A stretch of DNA of 64,000 nucleotides from Roseovarius sp. (GTDB lineage Bacteria > Pseudomonadota > Alphaproteobacteria > Rhodobacterales > Rhodobacteraceae). Positions 55,585 to 64,000 of the stretch are shown one piece after another (the first letter of the stretch is position 1; every line of letters begins with the position of its first letter). The position numbers were made by a program, and so were the translations under genes. The notes beneath the pieces are model-generated. The model made no database searches, was not told the origin of the DNA, and was given only the letters and a program-made list of their open reading frames with translations. Location of the stretch: positions 186,001 through 250,000 of the forward strand of contig JACIYT010000001.1 in assembly GCA_014359765.1 (NCBI GenBank). The letters are read 5' to 3'.

Positions 55585-55623
55585 CTGCACCGCAGAAAAA
55601 ACACTTGAAATGCTGCGGTGCAG
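55585..55623 (+). promoter_or_regulatory. Two PhaR-type boxes in the phaP promoter
   Basis: CTGC-ACC-GCAG (55585-55595) and CTGC-GGT-GCAG (55613-55623) match the CTGC-N3-GCAG consensus, with centres 28 bases apart, 65-105 bases before phaP. In Paracoccus, PhaR represses phaP until PHB granules titrate it away, and the same logic is likely here. Confidence 0.8.
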
Positions 55624-55688
55624 CGCGTATGTTCCTCTCAGTTGCAAAGACCAGCGGATGCTCCGCTCCAACTGAAAGGATGACTGCA

Positions 55689-56138
55689 ATGGCCAAGACC
55701 CAGGACTTCACCGCCGTTTTCAAGGATTTCCTCGGCGCCTTCCCCGTGGACACCAAGGCGATGGAAAACACCTTCAAGAACCAGGCCGCGCTCAGCGAGA
55801 AGCTGTCGGGCGTCGCGCTCTCGGCTGCCGAGCAGTCCGCCGAGATCTCGAACAAGTGGACCAGGGAAACCCTCGCCAAGCTGAGCGAAATGTCGAAGGC
55901 CCGCCCCGAGCCTGCCGATTACGCCAAGGCGATGACCGATTTCGCCTCGGCCAATGCCGAAGTGGCCGCCGAGCACCTCGCCGCCTATGCCGAAGTGGCG
56001 AAAAAGGTCCAGGCCGAGACCGTCGAGCTGCTCCTCGCCGCCGGCAAGTCGCTCCAGGAAGACGCCGCGACCGCCGTCAAGAAAGCCGCTGACGACGTGA
56101 CCGCCGCGACCAAGAAGGCGACCACCGCCGCCAACTGA
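55689..56138 (+). CDS. phaP: Phasin (PHB granule-associated protein)
   Basis: A 149-residue amphipathic helical protein that coats PHB granules. FTAVFKDFLGAFPVDTKAME, VALSAAEQSAEISNKWTRET, YAEVAKKVQAETVELLLAAG and the Ala/Lys-rich tail TAATKKATTAAN are typical of the phasin_2 family. ATG 55689 is 9 bases after AAGGA; ATG 55680 would be too close. Preceded by two PhaR boxes and followed by a strong terminator. Confidence 0.94.
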   Translation: MAKTQDFTAVFKDFLGAFPVDTKAMENTFKNQAALSEKLSGVALSAAEQSAEISNKWTRETLAKLSEMSKARPEPADYAKAMTDFASANAEVAAEHLAAYAEVAKKVQAETVELLLAAGKSLQEDAATAVKKAADDVTAATKKATTAAN

Positions 56139-56201
56139 TCGGCGCGGACCACGAATGCCGGATTGTCCCCCTTCCCTCCCGGGCGGGACAGGTTCCGTGC
56201 A

Positions 56202-56233
56202 GGGCGAGCCATCGCGGCTCGCCCTTTCTTTTT
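56202..56233 (+). terminator. Intrinsic terminator after phaP
   Basis: A 9-bp perfect stem GGGCGAGCC / GGCTCGCCC with loop ATCGC is followed by TTTCTTTTT, 63 bases after the phaP stop. It separates the phasin transcript from phaR. Confidence 0.92.
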
Positions 56234-56288
56234 GGCGCGCGGGCGTTTACTCTGCGCCATCGCACCGCAGTTCCCGGGAGGGTCCCCC

Positions 56289-56867
56289 TTGGCCGAAACG
56301 AAAGACACCCGATCGCAGGACACGAAGAAGCCGCTGCTCATCAAGCGCTACGCCAGCCGCCGCCTCTACAATACCGAGACATCGGATTACGTCACGCTCG
56401 AGGATATCGCCCGCTTCATCCGCGAGGGGCGCGAGGTCCAGATCATCGACCTGAAATCCGGCGACGACCTCACCCGCCAATACCTGCTCCAGATCATTGC
56501 CGAACACGAGAGCCGCGGCGAAAGCGTGCTGCCGATCGACGTGCTCACCGATCTGGTGCGCAGCTACACCAGTCAGGCCAGCAGTATCGTGCCCGATTTC
56601 CTCGCCGCCAGCTTCGAGATGCTGCGCGACGGGCAATCCAAGATGCTCGAGAACATGACCCGCGCGAACCCGCTCGCGGCGATGCCGGGCATGGAGGCGA
56701 TGCGCGCCCAGCAGAAGGCGTTCATGAAGGCGATGACCGGCGGCTTTGGCGGGCTGGCCGGGACCGGACCGAAAAAGGTGGCCGATGACGAGGGGGCCGA
56801 GGATCTCGACGAGATCCGCAAGCAACTGGCGGAGTTGCAGGCCAAATTGTCGAAACTCGGCAAATAG
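56289..56867 (+). CDS. phaR: Polyhydroxyalkanoate synthesis repressor PhaR
   Basis: A 192-residue PHB-sensing repressor. The N-terminal DNA-binding part is LIKRYASRRLYNTETSDYVT followed by LEDIARFIREGREVQIIDLK. The PHB_acc domain follows with EHESRGESVLPIDVLTDLVR, and the C-terminus is a coiled coil (LDEIRKQLAELQAKLSKLGK). The start codon appears to be TTG at 56289 with GGGAGG 8 bases upstream; no ATG is available. It should act at the three CTGC-N3-GCAG boxes in this locus. Confidence 0.94.
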   Translation: MAETKDTRSQDTKKPLLIKRYASRRLYNTETSDYVTLEDIARFIREGREVQIIDLKSGDDLTRQYLLQIIAEHESRGESVLPIDVLTDLVRSYTSQASSIVPDFLAASFEMLRDGQSKMLENMTRANPLAAMPGMEAMRAQQKAFMKAMTGGFGGLAGTGPKKVADDEGAEDLDEIRKQLAELQAKLSKLGK

Positions 56868-56870
56868 GCG

Positions 56871-57836
56871 ATGGCCGAGGGCCCGGGACGGATCACCCTC
56901 TGGGGGATCGAGGTGTTCATGGCCGCCGCCGACGAGCGGTCGATCTCGGCCGCCGCCCGCCGCCTCGGCGCGAGCCCCTCATCCGTGAGCCAGCAGCTCA
57001 CCAATCTCGAGGGCGCGGTCGGCGCGACGCTCCTGCAACGTAACGCGCGCCCCATCCGCCTCACGCCCGCGGGCGAGATCATGCACCGCCGCGCCCGGGC
57101 GATCCTCAACGAGGCCGCGCAGGCCCGCGCCGAGCTGGCCATGGCGCATCTCTCGACGCTGACGCGGTTTCGCCTCGGCACGATCGAGGATCTGGAGGCC
57201 GATGTGACGCCGCATCTGCTGACCCTCATGGCGGAGGAGTTGAAGGGCTGCCAGTTCCTGCTCGAAACCGGGGCGAGCCATGACCTCCACGATCAGCTCG
57301 ACGCGCGCGCGCTCGACATCATCGTGGCCTCCGAACTGGGCGAGGGCGCCGACTGGACCGAGGTGCACCCGGTGCTGCGCGAATGCTTCGTCGTTGTCGC
57401 GCCCCGCGGCGCGATCCGCACCGGGCGGGATCTGCTGGACGAGCTCAAGCGCCTGCCGCTCATCCAATACACCCAGCGCCATTACATGGGCCGCCTCATC
57501 GCGGCCCATCTGGCGCGCGAAGGGTTGAGCCTGCCTTCCCGGTTCGAGCTCGACAGCTACCATTCCATCCTGGCGCTGGTGGGGCAGGGGGTGGGCTGGT
57601 CGATCCTGACGCCGCTCGCGCTGATGCGCGGGCGCCGTTATGCCGATCAGCTCGACGTGCGCGAATTGCCGCTCGCGCCGCTCTCGCGCACGATCAGCGT
57701 GACCGCGCGCAAGGGCCACCTTCAGGACATGCCCGCCACCCTCGCCGCGCGGCTCAAGCCGGTGCTGTCGGAGATGCTCGTCGCTCCGGCCGTCGCGCGC
57801 TATCCGTTCCTCGCCGCGGGCCTCACGCTGCTATGA
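56871..57836 (+). CDS. LysR-family transcription regulator
   Basis: A 321-residue LysR protein. The winged-HTH occupies about 10-68 (VFMAAADERSISAAARRLGA, SSVSQQLTNLEGAVGATLLQ), and the two-lobed effector domain follows with FRLGTIEDLEADVTPHLLTL and ALVGQGVGWSILTPLALMRG. It begins 3 bases after phaR on the same strand. The effector is unknown; the usual divergent target gene is absent, and the convergent tadA ends within its last codons. Confidence 0.9.
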   Translation: MAEGPGRITLWGIEVFMAAADERSISAAARRLGASPSSVSQQLTNLEGAVGATLLQRNARPIRLTPAGEIMHRRARAILNEAAQARAELAMAHLSTLTRFRLGTIEDLEADVTPHLLTLMAEELKGCQFLLETGASHDLHDQLDARALDIIVASELGEGADWTEVHPVLRECFVVVAPRGAIRTGRDLLDELKRLPLIQYTQRHYMGRLIAAHLAREGLSLPSRFELDSYHSILALVGQGVGWSILTPLALMRGRRYADQLDVRELPLAPLSRTISVTARKGHLQDMPATLAARLKPVLSEMLVAPAVARYPFLAAGLTLL

Positions 57837-58286
57837 GCCACGCCGCGCGGCAAAGAACCCGCTGAGCAGCGCCTCCGCCGCCCCCGCGCCGATCCCGTCA
57901 TAGATCTCGGGCACATGGTGGCATTGCGGATGGGCAAAGACCCGCGCGCCTTGCGCCACGCCCCCCGACTTGGGATCGGCGGCCCCATAGTAGAGCCGCG
58001 CGATCCGCGCCGCCGCGATCGCCGCCGCGCACATCGCGCAGGGCTCGAGCGTCACATAGAGATCATGCCCCACCAGCCGCTCGGACCCTGCCCGCGCACA
58101 GGCCAGCCGCAGCGCGAGGATCTCGGCATGGGCGGTCGGATCGCGCATCTCCCGCGTGCGGTTGCCCGCCCGCGCCACGATCTCGCCCGAGGGCGCGACG
58201 ACGACCGCGCCCACGGGCACCTCGCCGCGCCCGGCGGCGGCCTGCGCCTCGGCGAGGGCGGCCTGCATGTGGCTGCGAAACTCCAT
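57831..58286 (-). CDS. tadA: tRNA-specific adenosine deaminase
   Basis: A 151-residue deaminase that makes inosine at position 34 of tRNA-Arg(ACG). The zinc site is complete: HAEI (with catalytic Glu) in DPTAHAEILALRLAC and PCAMC in TLEPCAMCAAAI. YYGAADPKSGGVAQGARVF is the TadA-type C-terminal segment. Start ATG 58286 (MEFRSHMQAALAEAQ); the second Met is an alternative. It converges on the LysR gene with a 6-base overlap. Confidence 0.93.
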   Translation of the reverse strand: MEFRSHMQAALAEAQAAAGRGEVPVGAVVVAPSGEIVARAGNRTREMRDPTAHAEILALRLACARAGSERLVGHDLYVTLEPCAMCAAAIAAARIARLYYGAADPKSGGVAQGARVFAHPQCHHVPEIYDGIGAGAAEALLSGFFAARRGS

Positions 58287-58350
58287 CCCGCGCTTGTCGC
58301 CCGCGCACGGCCCTTTCGCAAGCCCCGGCTTTGCGCTATGGCCGCGCCCC

Positions 58351-59148
58351 ATGAGCACCACATCCCCAGAGGGCGAGCGCATCGCCAAGGTCATCGCCCG
58401 CGCGGGCCTCGCCAGCCGCCGCGAGGCCGAACGCCTGATCGAGGCGGGCCGCGTCACCGTGAACGGGGCGCGGATCACCTCGCCCGCGCTCAACGTCACC
58501 GCCGCCGACCGCATCGTGGTCGATGGCCGCGCGGTCGAGGCCCCCGAACCCGCCCGCCTCTGGCTCTATCACAAGCCCAGGGGCCTCGTGACCACCACCC
58601 GCGACGAAAAGGGCCGGCCGACCATCTACGACGCCCTGCCCGCCGATCTGCCGCGGGTGATGAGCGTGGGTCGGCTCGACCTCAACTCCGAGGGGCTGCT
58701 TCTTCTGACCAATGACGGTGAACTCAAGCGGCGGCTGGAACTGCCCTCGACCGGCTGGCTGCGCCGCTACCGCGTGCGGATGAACGGTATGCCCTCGGAT
58801 GCCACGTTTGATCCGCTGCGCAAGGGGCTGACCGTGGAGGGCGAGCGGTTCCAGCCGATGACCGTCACGCTCGACCGCCAGAAGGGCGCCAACGCCTGGG
58901 CCACCGTGTCCCTGCGCGAGGGCAGGAATCGCGAGATCCGCCGAGCGATGGAGGCGCTCGGCCTCACCGTCAACCGTCTGATCCGCCTCTCCTACGGGCC
59001 GTTCCAGCTTGGCAAGCTCGCCCCCGGCGCGGTCGAGGAGGTGCGCCCGCGTGTGCTGCGCGACCAGCTGGGCCTCGACGCGCCCGACGCGCCCGCACCG
59101 CTCAAGCCCAAACCGAAACCCCGGCGCAGCCGCCGCCCGCGCCCCTGA
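58351..59148 (+). CDS. RsuA/RluB-family rRNA pseudouridine synthase
   Basis: A 265-residue enzyme with an N-terminal S4 RNA-binding domain (RIAKVIARAGLASRREAERL) and a catalytic domain with the nucleophilic Asp in GRLDLNSEGLLLLTNDGEL. Lys/Arg-rich LREGRNREIRRAMEALGLTV is the conserved motif that follows. The C-terminal tail is basic. The RluB and RsuA types are hard to separate by eye; as a single alphaproteobacterial copy RluB-like is more likely. Divergent from tadA by about 65 bases. Confidence 0.9.
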   Translation: MSTTSPEGERIAKVIARAGLASRREAERLIEAGRVTVNGARITSPALNVTAADRIVVDGRAVEAPEPARLWLYHKPRGLVTTTRDEKGRPTIYDALPADLPRVMSVGRLDLNSEGLLLLTNDGELKRRLELPSTGWLRRYRVRMNGMPSDATFDPLRKGLTVEGERFQPMTVTLDRQKGANAWATVSLREGRNREIRRAMEALGLTVNRLIRLSYGPFQLGKLAPGAVEEVRPRVLRDQLGLDAPDAPAPLKPKPKPRRSRRPRP

Positions 59149-59215
59149 CTTCACCTTTCCCAAATACTCCGGGGGTGTCGCCCACCGGGCGACGGGGGCA
59201 GCGCCCCCCGCACCC

Positions 59216-59908
59216 TCAGGGTTCGATCGCCTCCATCACCTCGGGCGCGATCACCCGGACGCCCGGCAGGGCCTCCACCAGCGCCGCCGCCGATTGCTCG
59301 AGGGCCGGGAAGGTGCGGTAATGGCAGGGAATCACCACCTTGAAATCGAAGAAGGTCTTCGCCGCATAGGCCGCCCGCGCCATGTCCATGGTGTAAAGGC
59401 CGCCCGCGCAGAGAATGCCGATATCGGGCCGGTGCAGGTCGTTGAACACCTTCATGTCCGCCATCACGTCGGTATCGCCCGAAACATAGATCACCCGGCC
59501 CTCGCCCGCGATCATGTAGCCGCATTCGCTGCCGGTGACCTGCGGCCCCTCCGGCGTGGCGATCGAGGTGGAATGGGTGGCGTGCACCATCGTGACCTTG
59601 ACACCGCCCAGATCGACGGTGCCCCCCTTGTTGAAGCCGATCGTCTCGATGGCCTCCTTCTCCGCCCAGAAGGACATGAGATCGTATTGCCCGACCACCG
59701 GCACTGCGAGGCGCCTGGCCAGCGGCAGCGCATCGGCGATATGGTCGAAATGCGCGTGCGTGACGAGAATATGCGTGGCCCCCTCGGTCGCCGATGCGTG
59801 GCTGTCCTCGGGCAGCATCGGATTGCCGTTGAGCCAGGGGTCGATCAGCAGAACCTGCCCGCCGATCTCGATACGAAACGAACTGTGTCCAAGCCATGTG
59901 ATACGCAT
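59216..59908 (-). CDS. UPF0173 metallo-beta-lactamase-fold hydrolase
   Basis: A 230-residue metal-dependent hydrolase: MRITWLGHSSFRIEIGGQVL opens the fold, the di-metal motif is VTHAHFDHIAD, further ligands are in HATHSTSI and VSGDTDVMADMKV, and the last in IPCHYRTFP. This matches the YtkL/UPF0173 family of unassigned activity. It stands alone on the minus strand; an upstream GC-rich gap separates it from gatC. Confidence 0.9.
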   Translation of the reverse strand: MRITWLGHSSFRIEIGGQVLLIDPWLNGNPMLPEDSHASATEGATHILVTHAHFDHIADALPLARRLAVPVVGQYDLMSFWAEKEAIETIGFNKGGTVDLGGVKVTMVHATHSTSIATPEGPQVTGSECGYMIAGEGRVIYVSGDTDVMADMKVFNDLHRPDIGILCAGGLYTMDMARAAYAAKTFFDFKVVIPCHYRTFPALEQSAAALVEALPGVRVIAPEVMEAIEP

Positions 59909-60069
59909 TCGGGGTCTCCCTTCGGATGTGCTGGCCCGAGCCTAGCCCGGCGCGGATCGGCTGCGCAACCTCCGAAGGAGGGGCGGGCCGGGCGCGACCC
60001 CCGCTTGCCTCTGGCGGGCTGCGCGGGTAAACGCTTGCCACCCGAGACCTGCCGATCATGGAGGGCTGC

Positions 60070-60357
60070 ATGTCCATCGACCTTGAGACCGCCGCCCGCG
60101 TGGCGCGCCTTGCCCGTATCCGCGTGGACGCGGATGCGCTGCCCGCGCTCGCGCAGGAATTCAACACCATCCTCGGCTTCATCGAGCAGCTGAACGAGGT
60201 CGATGTCGAGGGGGTCGCGCCGATGACCTCGGTCACGCCGATGCGCCTCAAGCGCCGCGCCGATGTCGTCACCGACGGCAACTGCCAGGGCGCGATCCTG
60301 TCGAACGCGCCCGACGCGCGCGAGGGCTTCTTTGTCGTGCCGAAGGTGGTGGAATGA
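60070..60357 (+). CDS. gatC: Asp/Glu-tRNA amidotransferase subunit C
   Basis: A 95-residue stabilising subunit of GatCAB, which amidates misacylated Glu-tRNA(Gln) and Asp-tRNA(Asn). [20 protein letters not shown] and [20 protein letters not shown] are typical, as is the ending [14 protein letters not shown]. The start at 60070 follows GGAGGG. Its stop overlaps the gatA start (ATGA). gatB is not in the window. Confidence 0.95.
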   Translation: MSIDLETAARVARLARIRVDADALPALAQEFNTILGFIEQLNEVDVEGVAPMTSVTPMRLKRRADVVTDGNCQGAILSNAPDAREGFFVVPKVVE

Positions 60358-61847
60358 GCATGACCGATCTCAACACCCTGACCATCGCCGAGGCCCGCGA
60401 CGCCCTGCGCCGGGGCGAGGTGACAAGCCTCGATCTGACCGAGGCCTGCCTTGCCGCCATCGAGGGCGCGGGCGCGCTGGGGGCCTTTGTCCATGTCACC
60501 GCCGATCTCGCGCGCGATCAGGCGCGCGCCGCGGATGCGCGGATCGCGGCGGGCGACGCGCCCGCGATGTGCGGCATCCCTCTGGGCATCAAGGATCTTT
60601 TCTGCACGCGCGGCGTGCCGAGCCAGGCCGCCAGCCGCATTTTGCAAGGCTTCAGGCCCGAATACGAATCGACCGTCACGCAGAACCTTTTTGACGCGGG
60701 CGCGGTCATGCTGGGCAAGCTCAACATGGACGAGTTTGCCATGGGCTCCTCGAACGAGACCTCCTGCTACGGCGCCGCGGTCAATCCGTGGCGGCGCGGC
60801 AATGACGCCACCCCCCTCACGCCCGGCGGCTCTTCGGGCGGATCGGCGAGCGCCGTGGCCGCCGATCTCTGCCTTGCCGCGACCGGCACCGATACCGGCG
60901 GTTCGATCCGCCAGCCTGCGGCCTTTGCCGGGATCACGGGGATCAAGCCCACCTACGGGCGCTGCTCGCGCTGGGGGATCGTGGCCTTTGCCTCCTCGCT
61001 CGATCAGGCCGGGCCGATGACCAAATCGGTGCGCGACGCGGCGATCATGCTGGGCGCGATGTGCGGCCATGACCCGAAGGATTCGACCTCCGCCGACCTG
61101 CCCGTGCCCGATTTCGAGGCGCTGCTCACCGGCGACATTCGCGGCAAGGTGATCGGCATCCCCCGCGAATACCGCATGGACGGGATGCCCGCCGAGATCG
61201 AGGCGCTGTGGTCGGAGGGCGCGGCGATGCTGCGCGATGCGGGTGCCGAGATCCGCGACATCTCGCTGCCGCACACGAAATACGCGCTGCCCGCCTATTA
61301 CGTGATTGCCCCCGCCGAGGCGTCGTCGAACCTCGCGCGCTATGACGGGGTGCGCTATGGCCACCGCGCGAAACTGGCGCCGGGCGACGGCATCACCGAG
61401 ATGTATGAAAAGACCCGCGCCGAGGGCTTTGGCCCCGAGGTGCAGCGCCGCGTGATGGTCGGCACCTATGTGCTCTCGGCGGGGTTCTATGATGCCTATT
61501 ACAACCGCGCGCGCCGTGTGCGCACCCTCATCAAGCGCGATTTCGAGGAGGTGTTCGCCGCCGGTGTCGATGCGATCCTGACGCCCGCCACGCCCTCGGC
61601 CGCCTTCGGTCTGGGCGAGATGGCCGAGGCCGACCCGGTGCAGATGTATCTCAACGACGTGTTCACCGTCACGGTGAACCTCGCCGGGCTGCCCGGCATC
61701 GCGGTGCCTGCGGGGCTCGACCGGCAGGGGCTGCCGCTCGGGCTGCAACTCATCGGGCGGCCCTGGGAAGAGGGCGACCTGCTGAACACCGCTCATGTGC
61801 TAGAAGACGCGGCGGGATTTGTGGCCAAGCCCGCGAAATGGTGGTAA
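60354..61847 (+). CDS. gatA: Asp/Glu-tRNA amidotransferase subunit A
   Basis: The 497-residue amidase subunit. The catalytic Lys is in [14 protein letters not shown] (Lys 80), the cis-Ser in [14 protein letters not shown] (Ser 160) and the nucleophile Ser in [13 protein letters not shown] (Ser 184). [20 protein letters not shown] completes the signature. It releases ammonia from glutamine for GatB. Start ATG 60354 inside the gatC stop; ATG 60360 is possible. Confidence 0.97.
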   Translation: MSMTDLNTLTIAEARDALRRGEVTSLDLTEACLAAIEGAGALGAFVHVTADLARDQARAADARIAAGDAPAMCGIPLGIKDLFCTRGVPSQAASRILQGFRPEYESTVTQNLFDAGAVMLGKLNMDEFAMGSSNETSCYGAAVNPWRRGNDATPLTPGGSSGGSASAVAADLCLAATGTDTGGSIRQPAAFAGITGIKPTYGRCSRWGIVAFASSLDQAGPMTKSVRDAAIMLGAMCGHDPKDSTSADLPVPDFEALLTGDIRGKVIGIPREYRMDGMPAEIEALWSEGAAMLRDAGAEIRDISLPHTKYALPAYYVIAPAEASSNLARYDGVRYGHRAKLAPGDGITEMYEKTRAEGFGPEVQRRVMVGTYVLSAGFYDAYYNRARRVRTLIKRDFEEVFAAGVDAILTPATPSAAFGLGEMAEADPVQMYLNDVFTVTVNLAGLPGIAVPAGLDRQGLPLGLQLIGRPWEEGDLLNTAHVLEDAAGFVAKPAKWW

Positions 61848-61884
61848 GCGGCAAGCGATCAGTTCCGTTTTCAGGACCCCGGAC

Positions 61885-62655
61885 ATGCGCATAGCCCTGA
61901 TCCTTGTCGCTCTCACGGCGCTTGCCGCCTGCGGCCCGGCGATCCCCGACAGCGGGGCGCGGGTCGATCCCGGCACCGGCGTGGGCCTCGCCAGCGCCCA
62001 GGAGTATGAGCGTCAGAAGGCCGCGCGCGAGGCGGCGCTTGCCGGTGCGTCGCTGCCGCCGCCGAGCGGCATTGTCGCCACGCCGATGGGCGGAGGAGCG
62101 GCTGCGGCTGCGCCGGATGCCGCGCCTGCCCCGACCTCCGAGGCCGAGCAGATCGCCGCCGACACCCGCGCCGCCCTCGGGGTGGCGGCGCCTGCCACGG
62201 GCCGCGAGGCGGTGCAGGCCAGCCCGTCGAACCCGCCGCCGGCGGTGGTCGATTCGGCGGGGATCTCGCGCGAGAACAGTTTCGACGCCGTCGATGCCGA
62301 GCGCACCATCGAGGAGGATGCCGCGCGCATCGCCAGCAACCGCGCACGATACCAGGTGTTCGAGCCCGAGGCGATCGGCCCGCGTCCCGGCGATGTCGGG
62401 CCCAATATCGTCGCCTACGCGCTTGGCACGCGCCACCCGCGCGGCACCCAGCTCTATCGGCGCATCGGCGTCAACCTCGAGACGAAGGCCGCGCGCGCCT
62501 GCCGCGCCTACCCGTCGGCGGATCAGGCGCAGATCGATTTCCTGCGCCGGGGCGGGCCGGAGCGCGACCGGCTCGGGCTCGACCCCGATGGCGACGGCTA
62601 TGCCTGCGACTGGGATCCGGCGCCGTTCCGCCGCGCGGTGCAGAAAGGGCAGTGA
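61885..62655 (+). CDS. Lipoprotein with C-terminal excalibur-like domain
   Basis: A 256-residue putative lipoprotein (MRIALILVALTALAACGPAI, lipobox LAAC). A long low-complexity Ala/Pro-rich region is followed by a conserved part with NIVAYALGTRHPRGTQLYRR. The C-terminus has GLDPDGDGYACDWDPAPFR, an excalibur-type calcium-binding loop with its paired Cys in ACRAYPS and ACDW. Excalibur domains are linked to cell-surface or nuclease proteins; no activity is identifiable here. The next gene starts within its stop codon. Confidence 0.8.
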   Translation: MRIALILVALTALAACGPAIPDSGARVDPGTGVGLASAQEYERQKAAREAALAGASLPPPSGIVATPMGGGAAAAAPDAAPAPTSEAEQIAADTRAALGVAAPATGREAVQASPSNPPPAVVDSAGISRENSFDAVDAERTIEEDAARIASNRARYQVFEPEAIGPRPGDVGPNIVAYALGTRHPRGTQLYRRIGVNLETKAARACRAYPSADQAQIDFLRRGGPERDRLGLDPDGDGYACDWDPAPFRRAVQKGQ

Positions 62656-63350
62656 GCGGGGCGATCCGCAACTGCCCCTCGCCGAACCACGGCCCGCGCC
62701 GGGGCGGGGCTCTTCCCGACATGATCGTGCTGCACCACACCGCCATGGACAGCGCCGAGGCCGCGCTCGCGCGGCTGTGCGACAGGGGGGCGGAGGTCTC
62801 GGCGCATTACCTCATCTGCGCGCGCGGCACGGTCTGGCGGCTCGTGCCGGAGGCATTGCGCGCCTGGCATGCGGGGGCCGGGCGATGGGGCAGGGTGGGC
62901 GATGTCAACTCGCGCTCCATCGGGATCGAACTGGCCAACACCGGCACCCATCCCTATTGCGCGCCGCAGATGGCGGCGCTGCGCGGGCTCATGGTGGGGA
63001 TCATGGCGCGCTGGCAGATCCCGCCCGAACGGGTCATCGCCCATTCCGACATGGCGCCTGCGCGAAAATCCGATCCGGGGCCGCGCTTCGACTGGCGGGC
63101 GCTCGCGCGCGAGGGGCTCTCGGTCTGGTCGGAGGCCACGGTACAGGGGGCGGGCACATGGGGCGCGTTCCTGCGCGATGCCGGGCGGTTCGGCTATGAC
63201 ATCGGCGCCAACCGCCCCGAGACGGTGCTGGCCGCCTTTCGCCTGCGCTTTCGACCGCATGTGTCCGGCCCGCTCGATGGCACCGATTGCGCGCGCATCG
63301 CCGATCTTGCGGCGCGCTTTCCCGTTGACCGGGGCCCGTCGAGCCCCTAA
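62652..63350 (+). CDS. N-acetylmuramoyl-L-alanine amidase (AmpD/AmiD type)
   Basis: A 232-residue amidase_2-family enzyme that cleaves the MurNAc-L-Ala bond. Zinc ligands: His in DMIVLHHTAMDSAEAALARL, His in VIAHSDMAPARKSDPGPRFD and the Asp of the latter. VSAHYLICARGTVWRLVPEA and RSIGIELANTGTHPY are conserved. The C-terminal part resembles a peptidoglycan-binding-type fold. GTG start at 62652 overlaps the upstream stop (GTGA). No signal peptide, so it probably recycles wall fragments in the cytoplasm. Confidence 0.9.
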   Translation: MSGAIRNCPSPNHGPRRGGALPDMIVLHHTAMDSAEAALARLCDRGAEVSAHYLICARGTVWRLVPEALRAWHAGAGRWGRVGDVNSRSIGIELANTGTHPYCAPQMAALRGLMVGIMARWQIPPERVIAHSDMAPARKSDPGPRFDWRALAREGLSVWSEATVQGAGTWGAFLRDAGRFGYDIGANRPETVLAAFRLRFRPHVSGPLDGTDCARIADLAARFPVDRGPSSP

Positions 63351-63360
63351 GTCATCGGGC

Positions 63361-63770
63361 GCGCGGAGGGCCGGATGACCGCGACACCCCGGCAACGGGG
63401 TGGCGAGGAAAGTCCGGACTCCACAAGACAACGGTGCCGGGTAACGCCCGGCCGGGGCAACCCGAGGGAAAGCGCCACAGAAAACAGACCGCCCCGGCAT
63501 GTCCGGGGCAAGGGTGAAACGGTGAGGCAAGAGCTCACCGCGGGACGGGCAACCGGACCGGCACGGCAAGCCCCACCGGGAGCAATGCCGAATAGGGATC
63601 GCGCGCGGGGTCCGGTCGGGAAACCGATACCGCCCGCAGGCCATGTCTTGGCCCGGCGATCCGGGTAGGCAGCTTCAGGCGCGCGGGCAACCGCGCGTCG
63701 AGACGAATGGTCATCCGACGGGGGTGCGGCGCATCCCCTGGACAGAATCCGGCTTACAGGCCCTCCGCGC
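63361..63770 (+). ncRNA. rnpB: RNase P RNA
   Basis: The catalytic RNA that matures tRNA 5' ends. Terminal helix P1 pairs GCGCGGAGGGCC (63361-63372) with GGCCCTCCGCGC (63759-63770). The conserved CR-I block GAGGAAAGTCCGGACTCC and the CR-V block ACAGAATCCGGCTTACA are present, with GC-rich helices of bacterial type A between. The end coordinates follow the P1 pairing. Open frames across it are artefacts. Confidence 0.95.
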
Positions 63771-63807
63771 AGCCGAGATCGCCGCCCGACAGACCGGGAA
63801 TGACGCC

Positions 63808-64000
63808 ATGCCGTATCACTGGAGCACCCCGCCCGAGGGGGCCGGGGAAGAGACCACGCTGACGCTCTGGCCGCACCGCTCGCTGCCGCGGCGCGGCTTT
63901 GCGGCCTTCGTTCTGGCGACCTTTGCGCTGATCTGCATCCCGCTGCTGCCGCTTCTGGGCACGGTGGTTCTCTGGGGGATGCTGCCCTTTTTGCTGCTGA
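63808..64000 (+). CDS. DUF2244 membrane protein (5' part, runs off the window)
   Basis: From ATG 63808, 64 codons are open to the right edge: MPYHWSTPPEGAGEETTLTL, then WPHRSLPRRGFAAFVLATFA and a second hydrophobic run. HRSLPRRGF followed by two hydrophobic helices is the DUF2244 opening, a small inner-membrane family often found beside cytochrome oxidase genes. Only the beginning is visible, so length and partners cannot be judged. Confidence 0.75.
   Translation, partial: MPYHWSTPPEGAGEETTLTLWPHRSLPRRGFAAFVLATFALICIPLLPLLGTVVLWGMLPFLLL

Noticed and set aside
63347-63668. Open frames on both strands across the RNase P RNA
   Set aside because: The region matches conserved RNase P RNA blocks and the terminal P1 pairing, so the frames are artefacts.

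Overview
The window is a high-GC chromosomal segment of an alphaproteobacterium, most likely a member of the Rhodobacteraceae (Rhodobacterales). The indicators are a GcrA cell-cycle regulator, a complete polyhydroxybutyrate locus with PhaR operators, a phosphatidylcholine synthase, a DUF484-XerC pair, and an acetate uptake block (acs, DUF4212 subunit, symporter, CBS/DUF294 protein). Genes are densely packed, with many ATGA-type overlaps. The assignment rests on family knowledge; no search was run.

Layout. 1-5.8 kb: an HU-like gene, then a ribosomal protein cluster rpmC to rpmD (part of the S10/spc string), which ends early and is followed by rpmI-rplT. 5.8-8.9 kb: thiC with a TPP riboswitch, and a divergent epimerase-like gene. 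9-13 kb: an agmatinase-type hydrolase, exonuclease III, a thioredoxin/TPR co-chaperone, a Lon-N protein and a Trm112-like protein. 13-19.5 kb: mazG, a two-domain rhodanese with a YeeE-type thiosulfate permease, phosphatidylcholine synthase, a P460-like cytochrome, xerC and DUF484. 19.6-24.2 kb: a five-gene Liv-type ABC importer. 24.3-28.7 kb: kdsD-like isomerase, HD hydrolase, a structured repeat-bearing intergenic region, uvrB. 29-38.7 kb: acs, adk, acetate-type symporter genes, a CBS/DUF294 protein, a lone receiver, and an unusual fusion of a degenerate sensor kinase with a DnaQ exonuclease. 38.7-41 kb: tRNA-Gly, a lipoprotein, an ABC-2 permease, gcrA and a CAU-anticodon tRNA.

The most interesting part is 41.0-50.65 kb: a 9.6 kb element integrated in the 3' end of the CAU tRNA, with perfect 17-bp attL/attR repeats. 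It carries an integrase, two divergent Arc-type repressors with three AGCA-N3-TGCT operators between them, and a compact operon for an HK97-type head: connector, large terminase, head closure, HNH nuclease, major capsid, prohead protease and portal. It has no recognisable tail, lysis or replication genes. It therefore looks like a capsid-encoding phage satellite (similar in concept to capsid-forming PICIs) that would need tails from a helper phage. Inside the head operon sits a stand-alone sigma-70 region 4 protein whose recognition helix has diverged, and the operon ends with two zinc-knuckle proteins.

50.7-64 kb: two alpha/beta hydrolases, then the PHB locus (phaZ divergent from phaC, phaP, phaR) with three CTGC-N3-GCAG boxes that match the PhaR operator described in Paracoccus. 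After these come a LysR regulator, tadA, an RsuA/RluB-type pseudouridine synthase, a UPF0173 hydrolase, gatCA, an excalibur-type lipoprotein, a peptidoglycan amidase, RNase P RNA and a truncated DUF2244 gene.
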